64,000 nt of DNA, taken from Oxyruncus cristatus. Lineage: Eukaryota; Chordata; Aves; Passeriformes; Cotingidae. Below are positions 13,411-26,565 of this stretch, piece by piece. The position numbers and the translations under genes are program-made. The stretch lies in contig VXAY01002246.1 of the NCBI GenBank assembly GCA_013399855.1, forward strand, positions 507,637 through 571,636, written 5' to 3'. The notes beneath the pieces were generated by a model. The model was not told the origin of the DNA and did not search any database. It worked only from the letters and a program-made list of their open reading frames with translations. The stretch's first letter is position 1, and the number at the start of each line of letters is the position of its first letter.

Positions 13411-13980
13411 ATATTCCTCCAAACCACAACACATGCTCAGACAAGCCAGGCTCTTGCACAACCTGGGTCACCCCATCAGCATTTACATAACTCAGGAGCC
13501 TCAGCACCAATACCCTGCTTCCCTCTAAATTACTTATCTCCCCAAAAAGGACAGGACAGCAGCAGGTGCCACCAGGGCACTGGCTCAGGGCACTAGCATT
13601 ACCTGGGAGCACATTCGAGCCATCACAGCACATCAGCTGTGCCCAGCATGAGCATCCTCTGCAGCACGTGAAGTGCAGAGCTCACCTGGCCCTGCACAGG
13701 CAGCAGTGGAGATCAGCTCCGGGAGTAATCCAGTGGTGTTCCTCGTCGTCTCCATGCACAGTTGAAACTGGAGCTGCAGAGAGAGATGCCCCTGGGAATC
13801 CCCAGCTCTTGGCCTCGGTGGTCCCTCTGCAGCCCCTCAGTCACAGCCCAAGACCCACAGACCCCACTGCACACACTAAGCAGCATTTGCCCCTTTTGTG
13901 CCTGAAAATGGCCCAGAAACACCCACAGCAACGCTGGCTGTGCTTTGTTTAGTGCCCCTCATGTACCTGGGAACCCATCG

Positions 13981-14020
13981 GTAATGAAGGCTAGTGAGGG
14001 CTAATGAGGGCTAATGAGCC
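13981..14020. repeat. 10-bp tandem repeat
   Basis: Four units of the type CTAATGAGGG in a row. Simple and short. Confidence 0.7.
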
Positions 14021-14238
14021 TCCAGCTCTCACTCTGTGACTTCCCAGCTCTAGCTGCTCTACCCACTGATCCCCCATCCCAGGGTTTTCCACTGGCACCA
14101 TCAGACTCATGTGGATGCTGGCAGGGCCTGTCTCAGTCCCAGGAGGAGAACCCAGGCAATGGCTGGAGAGTGGAGCCCCTGGAAGGGCAGGATGCTGCAG
14201 AGGGGCTGCAGGGTGCACACTGCATCCCTCCTCCTGCA

Positions 14239-14340
14239 CCCCTTCTCCTGCATCCCTACTGCATCCCTTCCACTGCACCCCTTCTCCTGCATCCCTACTG
14301 CATGCCTTCCACTGCACCCCTCCTGCATCCTTCCCAGTGG
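14239..14340. repeat. 39-bp minisatellite, about 2.5 copies
   Basis: A CTGCATCCCT/CCACTGCACCCC-rich unit repeats with a period of 39 bases (for example the CTTCTCCTG landmark at 14242 and 14281). Because 39 is a multiple of three, it creates spurious repetitive open frames on both strands. Confidence 0.75.
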
Positions 14341-14529
14341 ATCCTCCTCCTACATCCCTTCTGCTGTCCTGGGCTGAACCCGTGAGGGACAACTTCTGTG
14401 CCAGCAGGAAGGGACTCAGAGTGGCCCCAGCTGCTGGGTTTGGGGTTAGGGGGGACAAACTCCGTCCTCCCCAGAAGCAGGTTCTGGGGGAGCACATACT
14501 GGGGAGAGCTTCCCCCCAGCTGTGTGAGC

Positions 14530-15300
14530 ACCTCAGGGATCGTTATTTAGTTCAGAAATTAATCCTGAAAAGCCAAACATCAAACAATCCTTTAATATCT
14601 CACTTTCTCTGTGGTTTAGGTATTCAGAACAACGACACAATAACTGCAGTGCCAGTATCCAAGAGCTTCCTGGAGCCTGGCACCACACGAACTAGCCAGA
14701 TTTCTGCTATTCCAAAGCCAAATTTATCATTACAGTAGAGGTTTGGGCATTTCATTCTGAGCTGGACTGTTCGTAATGGTGTGAAACCAAAAAAAAGGAG
14801 GAATTCCTGCACTGAGGAACAGCAGGAAAAATACATTGAAAAGGCCTGAGGTTTTGCCTGGCAGCAGAATGAGGGAGTTTCAAATGTCAGACCTGCTGAG
14901 CTTTGCTGCAGCTGAAGGAGCCCTTCCAAGCCGTCGGAGGTGTCACTGCGTTGGATTTGGTCTCTCTGTTCCAACTGACTTCAGCAAATGGCAAAAATAC
15001 GCCTCTAAGCCCCAGCCGTTGGCAGCATCGACTGCACAAATAAATATGCTTGTCATCGGTTGATTTTTTCCCCATTTTCCAAGTTAAAAATGTTCTGAAT
15101 GCCAAATGCCACCCGTTGGACCCATCCCTGTATGTGCACACAATTAGCAGGAACACCAGGCCGGGAACAGGACTGGGGGAGGTGTAAATCTGACCTCGGC
15201 ATCGCTGCACCTTGGCTAATTAAAATGCAGTTTAGAAAAAAACAAGGAAGATTAAAAAAACAACCCAACAAATTATTCAGCCAAGAGTGGAGCAAATTAA
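14530..15300. other. AT-rich island, possible conserved non-coding sequence
   Basis: Two AT-rich stretches (about 14530-14860 and 15020-15300) with several ATTAA and TAATT homeodomain-type cores stand out from the GC-rich background. There is no coding frame and no recognised repeat. Function is not shown by the sequence. Confidence 0.3.
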
Positions 15301-18300
15301 ATGTCCCCTGGAAAAGAGGGTCGGGGACAAGGGCAGCCAGGTGGGTGGTCACAGTGCCAATAGCACGGGGTGACAGAACCCTAAAATGTCCTGAATGTGC
15401 CCGTGATGGGTGGAGCCGACCCCAGCTCCTGTGGGAGGAGGGTGCTTCCCTTCCAGGAACATCCTTCTCCCAGCTGCTGATTTCCTGGGATGTGGTGGGG
15501 GCACAGACACAGGGACTGCCCAGCACTCCTGGACACTACAGGGTAGCGAGTTCCTCTGTGGTCCCAAACACACAGGGAGAGACCCCAGGCTCTGTGAGGG
15601 GCTCGAAAGAGCTGCTGGAGGGCAGGAGCTGCCTGTGGGGAGCCAAATCCCACCTGCCCCTCGACAGCCACGTGGAAGGGAGGATGGCCAGGGCAGGATG
15701 CGAGGGTTGAGGAGGGTGAGACCCCCTTCCCATGCCTGCAGGGGTGGGGAGGAGGGGACAGCCCACCACACCAGGGACAGGACACCATCAGATCTGCTGG
15801 TGGATCTGCTCCAGGCTCAGCCCACCCAGGAGCAGGGATCTGGAAGGCTGAGTGGGGCTTCACCGCCCCGCGAGGAGCTGCGGTCTCGGACCCCCAGAGC
15901 AGCGGGAACATGCCAGGATGCAGCATCGATGGGATCCAGTCCGTGGTGGGCTGGAGAGCACCAAAGCTGATGCACACCCCCAGCTGCTCGCTGAGACAAT
16001 CATATATTTAGCTTGTCTCTGTCACCACAAGGCTGCCATGGATTCAGATCCGCGGTTGGATCCAGGTTTCAATCCCGGCACTGCTGCAGATTCAGCAGTG
16101 GCTGTCAGTGCTAATCCCAGCTCTTGGCTGCTGGGGGAAGATCGTTAGCAAGTTGTCAGAGCAGGGAGCGCTGGTGAATCTGAATACCAGATCAGGTGTC
16201 AGAGCTGTTTGTTTTGGGGATGAATTTGGGAACTCAGGAGCCACGTCTGTAATGAACAGCATGTGATGTCAGCTGGCCGTGAGGTGCAGGAAATTACAGC
16301 TCATGATTTGACAAAGTGCTCCTGCTCCAGCCCTTGCATGGGATTCTTCAGCAAGGGCAAGGTCACTGTGGAGCAGCTGATTGCTCCTGGCTCAGATAGG
16401 AAACAACTGGAAAACTGGGCTGGGGGCAAAGGCTCTTCCCACCCACACAGGGCACGGGCTGGGGCCGGCAGTGCTGGCCAAGCCCCCAGCTGGGGGGCCT
16501 GTGGGTGGGTCAGGGGGCTCAGTCCCCCACACGCAGTGAGAAAAGCTCTTCCACACACCTCACTGTGTGGGTATTGCTCCAGGTTTCCCCTGTGCAGCAA
16601 TCCCAGGATGGACTGTGGCAGCCAGAGCTCCCAGCACAGAGCTGGAATGGGGCGAAGGCTGTCAGAGCCTCGGGAACTTCCCAGGAGGAGAGAGGACACA
16701 GGAGGGGACAGAGGGGTGGAAGGATGTGATGGCAGCATCCATCAACAGTGGGAGAGGGGCTGGGGCATTGGGGGCAGCCCCTCATCTGGAGAGCAGGGCT
16801 GGGACAGCAGAGCGCAGAGGGGCTGAAGGGAAATGCCTCTTCCATGGGAGGCACAATCCGAAGTGCCCAGCACAGACACTGGGACAGGACAGGGCTGTGT
16901 GACCATGGGTCCAGTGACTGCAGGACCATGGGGATCTGTGTTCCCCAGGCAAACGCAGCTCCCAGGAGCATCCCAGCTGCTCTCCTGGGATTTGGTCTGA
17001 CTTGCTGTGAACACAGCTGCAGGTGAGACCCAGTGGAAGGGTAGAAGCTCTCCATACTCAGCCTCATCCCCTGCAGTCTTGACCCACCAACCCCTGGAAC
17101 TGACCCAGCCCCTGGGATAGAACCAACCCCAACTCCTCTCTTCTTGAGGAGCAGCACAGCCGTCATGGGACTTGGATCCGAGTCAGCCTGACATGATTCA
17201 GTGCCGTAACATTTTCCAGGGCCCTGCTGCGATTGGCACGTGGGCGGCAGGGAGCCGGGGAGTAGGACAGGGGGATGAGGGTGTGCTGATGGAAAAGAGG
17301 ATGAACCCTGTCCAGGTGGCTCCGGATGCACCAGGACCCCATCCCAGTCACTCACAGTGGGCTGCAAACTGTACATGGCTTGGCACTGCCCAGGGCCCTC
17401 AGTGCTGCTGACACGGACCCCCTGCACGGCTGACTCACAGGCTGCTCCCACTCCTTGGAATAAGGGCCCCAAACTGGAGAAAATCCCAAACTCATCATGG
17501 CCCTAAGGCTGGTGGGAGGCCACCAGCTGCTTCCCACATCCCAAGGGCAAACAGCCTTCAGACACAGGGCTGGGACTGTCCCCTCTACCCCTCCACCTGG
17601 CCATACGGGCATCACCATGACCCTCTGCAACTGCTTATAACAGGAAAATATGTACCAAAAACTGTGCTCTCCTCCAGAGACCAGCAGGGAGCTGTGGGGA
17701 GCTCCCCCACCACCACCACCACTCATACCCTACCGAGCTGGGACAGCTGATAGGACAAAGCACAGGCAGGGTGACGTGTGCCCCCTCAAAGTGCCACATC
17801 ACAGGAGCCTGGGGGTGTGTGACAAAGCAGGGGCTGTTACCTGTCCCAGGCATTTGAGAGCAGGAAAATTAAATTCAATTGAAGTGTGGAGCTGGCTCAG
17901 TGCTGCGACAGTGGCCGCAGCAACAGTGCATGGAGCAAGTCTTCTCACTGGTCACTGGCTGAGGATGCAGTGCTGGGAATAGCAGAATAAACCTCCCACT
18001 GCTGCTGCTCCTCAGCCCTTTGGGTATCCCACAGCCGGAGCCTCACCACTCCCATGGGAGATGCATGCCAAGAGAGAGGGAGTAAAACGTACCAAATCCT
18101 CCCTGCAGAGCCCAGGCATCAGAGCAGTGAGGACCCCTGGGCCTGTGGGGACGCCTGAGCCCACAGGGAACCCCGGGCCTGCAGAGACCCCTGAGCTGTG
18201 CTGAGTGCAGGACCCGTGTCTTTGCACATCACTCAGGCCCTGAATGGATTCAGCTTCTTTTTCCTTGAATGTTTATTTCCTGTAGCATTAATGGCTTCCA

Positions 18301-18609
18301 AACACATTTTGAACATGGAAAAATGTTTGATCCTCCCCTTCTCCCAGTTTTCCTTTAGCCAACACTCAGCAGCCCCTAGATGGGAACATATCCACTGGAG
18401 CTGGGGACCCCTGAGCACTGTCACTCCCATGACTGCCAGTCTCCTCTCTGGAACACCTGGACACCTTTCAGGGACCCCCCAGCTCCGGTGCCATCACTGG
18501 GTCCCACAGTACTGGACAGGCAGCCCCAGCAGGCTCCTGCTCCAGCCTGGATCCTCCCCACTTCCTAATGTCAGTGGTGAATATAAAACAACAGCAACAA
18601 CCACCAGCT

Positions 18610-18850
18610 TGTGATCTCATTTGCAGTAACAACAGTGAATTAGCCAAAAAAAAGTGAAAGTGGGTTTAATTAAAACTGTTACTGGAAGAGAATTGTGATT
18701 AACTGATGTCATGCGTTAAAATTGCAAATCCCAGGAGCTTAAGTGACAGATAAAGTAGCGCAAATGCTTCACAAATTCATTTACTTTTTTTTTGAAAACA
18801 AGCTGGAAACAAGCACGTGGCTTATTATTACAAATTAATTAGTCGTGGAG
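18610..18850. other. AT-rich island, possible conserved non-coding element
   Basis: An AT-rich segment with GTGAATTAGCC, GGTTTAATTAAAACTG and ACAAATTAATTAGTCG motifs, containing repeated TAATT(A) homeodomain cores. No repeat-family signature. It reads like conserved developmental non-coding sequence, but conservation cannot be judged from one genome. Confidence 0.35.
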
Positions 18851-19212
18851 GGGGGTGGGCACAGAGGTGACAGAGGCTGATGTGCTGGACGTGTCCATGC
18901 CTGGCTGTGTCCTCACTGGATCTGCAGATGCAGGACTCCTGTCCTTGTGCCAGTGAGAAGCCAGTGGCCTCTTGGCTGAGCCAGAGGGACTGGGGGCACC
19001 CGTCTCAACTCAGGGATGCTCCGGGGGGCACGAGACACTCCAAATGACAGCACGACTTAGAGCCAGTGGGGGCACCGTGACCACACACAAGGAGCAGCCG
19101 AGGTGCTGTCAGGAGCAGCCATGTGAAGCTGCGATGTTTGCCCACACCACACTGGGTTTCTATTTTTTGTAATTCCCCTCATTTGACACATTTTGATGAT
19201 GTTTCCATCCTG

Positions 19213-19226
19213 GTTGCCATGGCAAC
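19213..19226. promoter_or_regulatory. Perfect RFX X-box palindrome
   Basis: GTTGCCATGGCAAC is a fully palindromic match to the RFX X-box consensus. It is the second perfect site in the interval. Confidence 0.5.
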
Positions 19227-19411
19227 TCACATCCACCTCCCTGCTGCTCTGTGCATCCTTCTCTCCGGAGTGCTGGCATAGGACACACAAAGGCCCCATC
19301 GTGTTCCCAGCAGCCTTCCCCAGCAGCCTGGTAGGACCAGGAACGACTTTCCTCCTCTGGCTGCTCCAGCCTTGCCACCCCCAGGCTCCAGCACCGGTGC
19401 TTGGGAAGTTT

Positions 19412-19600
19412 TATCGAATCCCAGACTGGATTGGGTTGGAAGGAACCTCAAAGTTCATCTCATTCCACCCCTGCCATGGGCAGGGACATCTTCCACTATC
19501 CCAGGTTGCTCCAAGCCCCGTCCAGCCTGGCCTTGGACACGTCCAGGAATGCAGAAGCCACAGCTTCTCTGTTGTCGATGAAAACTCACACCGTGTGTCT
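19412..19600 (-). mobile_element. CR1 LINE 3' fragment
   Basis: Starts with CGAATCCCAGACTGGATTGG and carries GGGCAGGGACATCTTCCACT and GTTGCTCCAAGCCCCGTCC, the inverse CR1 tail. Truncated after the CACAGCTTCTCTG landmark. Confidence 0.88.
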
Positions 19601-20724
19601 GCACAAGGACTGTGGCCAAGCCCTGAGCAGCTCTGCTGGGACAGTCCCCAGGCTCCTGGGCCAGGATTGTCCCTGATCTGACAGGATCACATGCTGAGGA
19701 GCCCAGTGACACTGGTTAGCACTCCCTGGCAGCCTAGCCCCACAGGCAGAGCTGCTTGCCCACTGCCTGTCTCACTTCCAGCCCCCTGCCAGCCCATCCT
19801 TTCCAGCAGCCACTGAAGACGCTCCCGAGGCTGGAGATGGGAAGCCCTGACCCAAATAAGCCCAGTGGGTCCACCCATGGGCACCCAGCCACCCTGCAGT
19901 GTGGCGCAGGACTCACCCGGGACCCTTTGGTCCCTGCAGAGTGGCAGCAACAGCCCCGGGGCACGGAGAGCCCCGTGTTTGTGAGCTCAGCTCGGCCCCG
20001 GCACAGACCCACCCGCTTTTGGGGGTCAAGGGAGCCAGAACGGGGCCTGCCTGAGCCAGCAGCGGGAGCTCAGAGCAGGGAGCATTGCTGGCCTTACCCT
20101 GGACACGGGAGGGCAGGCTGGTACCGTACACGGGGCCGGCACCAAGCACCCCGACACGTTTGGGGGTGCCCCGGGGAGGGCTGGTCCCACCTGGGCTCTG
20201 AGTTCTGGCTGAGTCCGGGCTGACGGCGATTCCAGCTGGCTGAGTGCATTCTGGTGCAGATTACATCGATGTTCCCAGGAAGATGGGCTGTCACATCTCA
20301 TCTCATTCTGCATTCCTGCTGTACTCTCTGCACACCCTGCCCTGCCTCTGCAGCACAAGGGGTGCCAGCAGTGCCCGGCTGCACGGGCTGTGGGAAAGGG
20401 TTTAATCCATTCCAGGGAGGGAGGCACTCCAAAGCCACTGCCATGCTCTGGGTCCTACCAAAGTCATCGTGGGGCTCAGGGTCCTACTAAAGTCACAACA
20501 GCACCCCTGGTGCCAGAACCCAGGTTTGGCAAACTGTCCCAGGTCTGGGAGCTACTCCCAGTCCCAGACTTTCAGGAGCAGCAAAAGGAGACACAAAGTT
20601 CTCCCAAAGCAGAAGGTGAATGTGTGGTGTAGCTGGAGGTGCCAGGGCAGGACCGGAGCAGCTCAGGGCACAGGCACATCGGGCACAGCCACTGGTCTCC
20701 AAATCTCCATGGCCTGGGAAGGTA

Positions 20725-21036
20725 CAAGAGAGCTGGAGAAGGACTTTGGACAAGGGCCTGGAGTGACAGCACAAGGGCGAATGGTTTCACACTGATAGAG
20801 GGCAGGGTTAGATGGGATCTTGGGAAGAAATTCTCTCTGATGAGGGTTGGGAGGCCCTGGCACAGGTTGCCCAGAGAAGCTGTGGTTGCCCCTGGATCCC
20901 TGGAATTGTCCAAGGCCAGGCTGGATGGGGCTTGGAGCAGCCTGGGATAGTGTGAGGTGTCCCTGCCTGTGACAGGGGTTTGGAATGAGATGAGCATTAA
21001 GGTCCCTTCCAACCCAAATCATTCTGGGATTCAGCA
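20725..21036 (+). mobile_element. CR1 LINE 3' fragment
   Basis: Forward CR1 tail: AGCTGGAGAAGGACTTTGGA, then TTGGGAAGAAATTCT, CAGAGAAGCTGTGG and GGCTTGGAGCAGCC, ending with TCCCTTCCAACCCAAATC and a short terminal ATTCTGGGATTC repeat. About 310 bases retained. Confidence 0.92.
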
Positions 21037-22589
21037 ATTTATTCACCCAGGGAATCACTTCATACACAATCCAGAGACAACAACAGGGATCTGTCACTTC
21101 TTTCCCCTCTTGCCCAAACCAGAGCACTGCTGATCCACAAAATACTCCCTTGCACCACCTAGAGCAGCTGACTCTGAAATGAGTCCTTAATCAGTATCTG
21201 CCCTGTGCATCCATTTGCATTTCCCTGGCACACACGAATTCTTACAGCAACCAAAATATCCGGTTGGTCCCAGCCCTCATATCCCTGCATGTTACTCCAA
21301 GGAAATTTCTCCAACCTCCCCAGCCCCCCAGGTCAGGAACTGCTCTCACTCAAGCATGGGGCTGGCAGTGCAGATAGAGCAGGGAGACAAATGGATGCAC
21401 CTCCTCACTCTGCTCCCGGAGCGATTCCAAAATCCATCCTTTCCTGGTCTACTCTGCTCATGAATAAACACCACCACTAATAGCCGCTTTACCTCGGCCC
21501 CGGGGAGACATTTTTGCAATTTCTTGCTAGAATCCCTCTAAATGCATCACTTCCCTGATCCCCTGTGGAGATGTTTCCACAAGCAGAAACCGCTGGGCTG
21601 CAGTACGTGAATGTCACCGAGTGAATTGGTTAAAACTTCCCCCTCGCTCACCTTCCCACAGAGTGTGGCAGCTGGAGCCCCGGGCTCTGGGCGGCAGGCA
21701 CCAGCTGTGCTGCAGCCTGCAAAATGGCTCTGGCTCCCGGCGCCCGTCCTGGGAGAGGCCCTTGGCCTCAGCCTGTCAAAGGAGCAGCAGTGACAGGGAA
21801 AAGATGAAGAGACAAGTGGCATCGTTTCTGTGCTGTTGCCAGTGGGAAATAACCCCAGCATCTGAGATGCTGCTGCTGCATGGCAGCATCAGGAAGGCAC
21901 AGGGAAATATGGCTCAGCTTCCCAGCCCACAGGCCAGGCAGCACCACAAGGTGGTTGGAGCCCCCACCCCAGCCCACCTTGTTGAGCCTCGTTGAGCCCC
22001 CAGCCCTTGTCCCATCACCACCATGATATGCTGGGTACCCCAGGCAGCACAGGCCAAAACCTGGTGTGAGTATTTTGCTTCCATCCCCTTGGCCAGGCCT
22101 GGTAGCCCGGCACACACCGCAACCACCCCAGCGTGGAGCAGTGGGGCTGGTCCCTGTGCCCAGGCAGGGTGTGCCTGAGTACCAGGATGCATTCAGGGAT
22201 CAGGGTGTGCTCAAGTACCCCCGTGCTTGGAAATCACATTGTGGTAAGGGAGGGTGGCACAGAGCCCAGCCCCTGCGAACCCCTCCTTCCCCATGGGTCA
22301 TGCTGGGGATGTGGGGGTCTGTGGGGTCCAGGCTGGGCAGTGGATGAGCACCAGCAGTTTCCTCCCCACTCCCACAGCCAGTGTGTTTTCCGCATGCTCC
22401 CTGGGTCTCTGGGTGTGCAGGAGCTTGGCTGCAGTGCATTAAACAACCAGCCTGGATCTGCAAATAACCAATCTGTCAGGCTTCTTCCCCGGCGTTTTTT
22501 GGAAAACCCTGCAGGCAGGTGCAGGTGCCACATCAATATGTCAGCACTCCGATGACGAGTTCATAATATTTTCTGCTTGCATTCCACTG

Positions 22590-22800
22590 TCTCTGTGTAT
22601 TAGCAAACAGGCATCTCCCAGAGCTGCTCGCTGGAGCCAGGGGTTGCGGATTTAATAACAAAATCATCGTGGTAAATCATTAGTTGGTGATTCAGCATGG
22701 AAATGCCTCATTAGCACTTCAGCATGTGCAGTGTGCGACTTATGAAAACCTCTGAATTATGACTAATTAGGTGCAGGCCAAAAAAATATCCTGGATCAGA
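22590..22800. other. AT-rich island, possible conserved non-coding element
   Basis: Contains GATTTAATAACAAAATCATC, AAATCATTAGTTGGTGATTC, CTCATTAGCAC and GACTAATTAGG, a dense set of TAAT homeodomain cores. No repeat or coding signature. Confidence 0.35.
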
Positions 22801-22949
22801 ACAATAGTCAGGATTAAACAAAATAAAATAGGGGAATAGCCTGTGTGAGGCCACCAGAACTGGTGCACACCAGGAGAGGAGTCCCCCCGCACAAGGTCAG
22901 AATGGAACAGTGCATGGAAAGAGTGTGTTGCTTGGGAAGATTCCTCCAT

Positions 22950-23060
22950 CCTGATGCACTGGAATACAAATTAACATCAGACTCTAATTAACAGAAGTTT
23001 TAAAATCTGCAACATGCTAATTAATTGTTATTTGAGCACTGGCACATTCAAATCCATTTT
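22950..23060. other. AT-rich island, possible conserved non-coding element
   Basis: Contains three ATTAA-type cores (AAATTAACATC, CTCTAATTAACAG, CATGCTAATTAATTG) in 110 bases. May form one module with the island just upstream. Confidence 0.3.
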
Positions 23061-23274
23061 GCTTTGCAGTGGCTGATCCCAAAAATCTGGCAACTGGAAG
23101 CTCTGTGCCCACTTGGCTCCTCTTGGTACTGAGAAACAGGGGTCCCACCATGCCCCCTGCCCAGGACATCATCTCCTCACAGTCCCACAGTGCCTGGTGG
23201 GGTTCCCAGGATGGTCTCAGTCTGTGACTGGGGAGCAAGGCGGACCAAGCTGCTGCCAAGTGAACCTCTCACGC

Positions 23275-23410
23275 TAAGAAAGGCTCTAAAAATAAGCTTT
23301 TAATACACTCTTGCATCCTGTCAAGGCTTTAAATAGCTGTTTGGAGTTCAAATTTTAAAAACTGTTGAGCTCAAATCATTTATGACAACTTGGAAGCCAA
23401 AAATAAATGG
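23275..23410. promoter_or_regulatory. AT-rich segment with a consensus MEF2 site
   Basis: CTAAAAATAA at about 23286 fits the MEF2 consensus YTAWWWWTAR exactly. It is followed by TTTAAATAGC and CCAAAAATAAATGG. Regulatory use is inference only. Confidence 0.3.
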
Positions 23411-23921
23411 GAATGAGGAAATAGGAGGAGCCCGTCCCCCGCCAAAGCTACCGAGGAGAAGTGCCCGTGGGCTGAGCCCACACACAGTCCCCGGAGACTG
23501 GGGGAGCAGGGGTGGAAGGAGGCTGGCCCTACAGTCACCCCATCCTGGACGGTGTTGCTGGCCAAGCCCCACGCCCAGTTGGAAGGCCTGGCTGTGTTTA
23601 CACTGCTGGGCAGGGGGACGAGGGGGCTTTGACTGGGAAATGGAATCAAAGCAACACACGAGCCAAGGAGCCTCTCTGACATGAGGAGTTACAGAGGGAC
23701 TGTCCGATTGCACCAGATTCTCATGATTTGGGTCCACTGCCAAGCTGTTCTTTTACTCTGTAGAATATTACACCCCACTTTAAACCAGTTTCTTATCATA
23801 AAAGTGCAGGGAGTGCTCACTCAGCTCCACTCGAGAGAGACCTGCAGTGCTTCTGCACATTGGCTCTGCCTGTTAGAGACACAACGAGCTCTCGGGAGAG
23901 ATGAAAACGGCTGATTATACC

Positions 23922-24262
23922 CCAGAATCCCAGAAAGGTTTGTGTTGGAAGGAACCTTAAAGCTCATCTCATTCCACCCCCTGCCATGGGCAGGGACACC
24001 TTCCACTAGCCCAGGTTGCTCCAAGCCCCATCTAGCCTGGCCTTGGACACTTCCAGGGATCCAGGGGCAGCCACAGCTTCTCTGGGCAACCTGTGCCAGG
24101 GCCTCACCATCCTCGCCTGGAAGAAGTCCTTCTTTTCCCCAGGTGAACACCCCCAGCTCTCCCAGCCTGTCTCCAGAGCAGAGGGGCTACAGCCCTTGGA
24201 GCACCTCCATGGAGCACCTTGCTGGACTCGCTCCAGCAGGTTGTGCCTCACTTTCTGAATGC
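23922..24262 (-). mobile_element. CR1 LINE 3' fragment
   Basis: Inverse CR1 tail from CCCAGAATCCCAGAAAGGTT through GGGCAGGGACACCTTCCACT and CAACCTGTGCCAGGGCCTC. It extends into the CTCTCCCAGCCTGTCTCCAG and CGCTCCAGCAGG part, so it is one of the two longest copies here. Confidence 0.92.
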
Positions 24263-24614
24263 CCACATGAGGCCAGGAGTGACCTCTGTGTGACCCAGAG
24301 CTGCCCCGACAGGCACTGTCACCACTCAGGTCAGGTCCCCATCCCCACTGTGGGGCAGCCCCATGGCCGTTGCCCTCCCACTGCCAAGCTGTGCCCAGCC
24401 AGTGCTGGCCACGTGCACTGGGCTGTGAGCCATCACCGCTCCCGGGCCTTCCAGAAATACTCTGCTCTCCTGCTCACTGACCTTTGATCTTCTATTCAAA
24501 TTTCATTCTTCTGGAAAGCCCAGAAATGCAGAGGATGCCCTGACACTCACGTCAGGGAGGAGGCTGGGATGGTGATGGTGCTGCCTGCCCGTGACAAACA
24601 CCATGGGGCTGTGC

Positions 24615-24745
24615 TGGAAGGGGGCTCCGAGCACAGGGCAGGTGGCTCCAAGTGCAGGGACAGGGCCCTGAATGCAGGAATGTGGCTCTGAGCACATGAA
24701 CAAGACTCCGAGCGCAGGGACAGGGCTCTGAGCACAGAGCCCCTC
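24615..24745. repeat. Degenerate ~21-bp tandem repeat
   Basis: Units of the type GCTCTGAGCACAGGGACAGG recur about six times with substitutions. Old and imperfect. Confidence 0.55.
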
Positions 24746-25407
24746 ATTTCCTTTTCCCGCATGTTCCCAGAGCCAATCCTTCTGCAGCCACTGTGCTCAG
24801 GCTGACACAGGAGAGGAGCATCTCCCCTGGGGCATGCTGAGCGCTGGGCACACTGCAGCTCCTAACCCTCCTCCTGGAACAGCTGAGTAGGAGGTTACGG
24901 AAAAAACATGTTTTCCCATATCCCGGCACTTTCTGCTGCAGCACTTGGCTCTGGCTCCACCTGCATCTCACCGCACAGCTCAGCGCTGGCCCAGCACCAC
25001 TATTCTCTCGCACACACATGGTCCCAAGGAACTGGGTGCTGGCTTCACCTCCTTCCCTCACACAGCATCTGCTGCCAAGAGCCTGGCGAGGGGCGCCTGT
25101 GCCCCCAGGGCAGGTTCCTGGTGCTGTCTCTGTGCTGCCCCTCACGGCACTGCCAGCACCCAGCATCCCAAACCACAGCCTCACACTGGCCATAGGGAAT
25201 TCCCCTGCTGTGCTGACCCAGCATTTTCCCCGGTTGTGCTGGAAACCCAGCAGGAACATACCTTTTCTCCTGCTTATTTCAGTTGAGCTTGGAAAAAGCG
25301 AGGAGCAGTGATGGTGTGCACATCGAGCGTGCCTGAGCTCTGCCCCCTCAGGCTGCTGGGCTCCAGATTGGGGTGATGCCAGGCTCAGACCCAACTGGGT
25401 ATAGACA

Positions 25408-25632
25408 GGTTTGGGTTAGATCCTGGGAAGAAATTCTTCCCAGTGAGGGTGGGGAGGCCCCGGCAGGTTGCCCAGAGAAGCTGTGGCTGCCCCTGGATCC
25501 CTGGAAGTGTCCAAGGCCAGGCTGGACAGGGCTTGGAGTAACCTGGGCTAGTGGAAGGTGTCCCTGCCCATGACAGGGGGTGGAATGAGATGAGCTTTAA
25601 GGTCCCTTCCAACCCAAACCATTCCAGGAGTC
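25408..25632 (+). mobile_element. CR1 LINE 3' fragment
   Basis: Forward CR1 tail with GGTTAGATCCTGGGAAGAAA, TTGCCCAGAGAAGCTGTGG, CAAGGCCAGGCTGGACAGGG and terminal TCCCTTCCAACCCAAACC. Confidence 0.92.
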
Positions 25633-25909
25633 TGCAATTCTCTTGTAATTCCTAACCCCAAGTATTAAAAGGCTGCATCCCATCACAGCAGAACAATGTG
25701 GATGGGAAAATTAAACTTAATAAGGAATAATTTGCTCTCTAAGGGAAAAAAATGCCAAATGAAAGTGTTTTGTTGTATTCCCAGCCCTGTTCGTTGCAGA
25801 GTCGGTGATGCTGTGGTTCTCACCCACCCCTCGTGCAAACAGCCCCCTGAGCCACTGGGGCAGAGCCCTGGGGACCACAACCACCTGCCCCGGGGCTGGC
25901 ACAGGGTGT

Positions 25910-25972
25910 GGGAATCCCAAATGGTAAATTCCAAATGGGAAACCCCAAATGGGAAATCAAATGGAAACATGT
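25910..25972. repeat. ~15-bp tandem repeat
   Basis: Four units of the type CCAAATGGGAAACCC with small changes. Confidence 0.7.
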
Positions 25973-26565
25973 CAGTGGGAGCAGAGAGGGAATTCCAAGC
26001 CAGGAGTAGCCTGGAAGGAGAATGTGGAGGTGTCAAGAACAGTGGGGAGGAACAGCGGGGACAGTGGAGGGCTGGGCAGCCCCTGAGCTGTCACGTGCTG
26101 GGTTTTCCCTTTTCTTTTTTTTTCCCCTGCACAACGGTCACCACAGCTCGCTGCGTGTGCCGGAGGGCACGGGCGAGGAGAGGGCTCAGCTCCAGCACCC
26201 AGAGCAGCTCGGGGGGGCCCTGGGCCAGCGTTGGTGGGCACCGCTGCGGGTCTCAGTCTGCCGTCAGTGGCTCCGGCAGCCCCGGGAGCAGGAGGGGATT
26301 TGCCAGCCCCGCGGGGTCAGCCCTGGGCAGGCGGTGTTTGTACCCTGAAAAGAGCCCCCGCAGGAGAGCCCCCAGCTCTGCTGTATTGGAGGTGTGCGGG
26401 GTCAGGGCTGTGCGGTGACTGACCTGTGCGGGGTCAGGGCTGTGAGGCACCCGCTGCGCGCAATCCATATTGCAGGTGACATCCAGTGGCTGCGGGGAGC
26501 AGTGCAGCCCCACCGCCACCACGGGCACCCGCAGCTCAGCCACCGGCCCCAGCAGCTCGCCAAGG

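Noticed and set aside
16519..17472. 317-codon open frame on the minus strand
   Set aside because: Low-complexity, GC-driven composition, no domain, no splice or promoter context, and it overlaps other chance frames.
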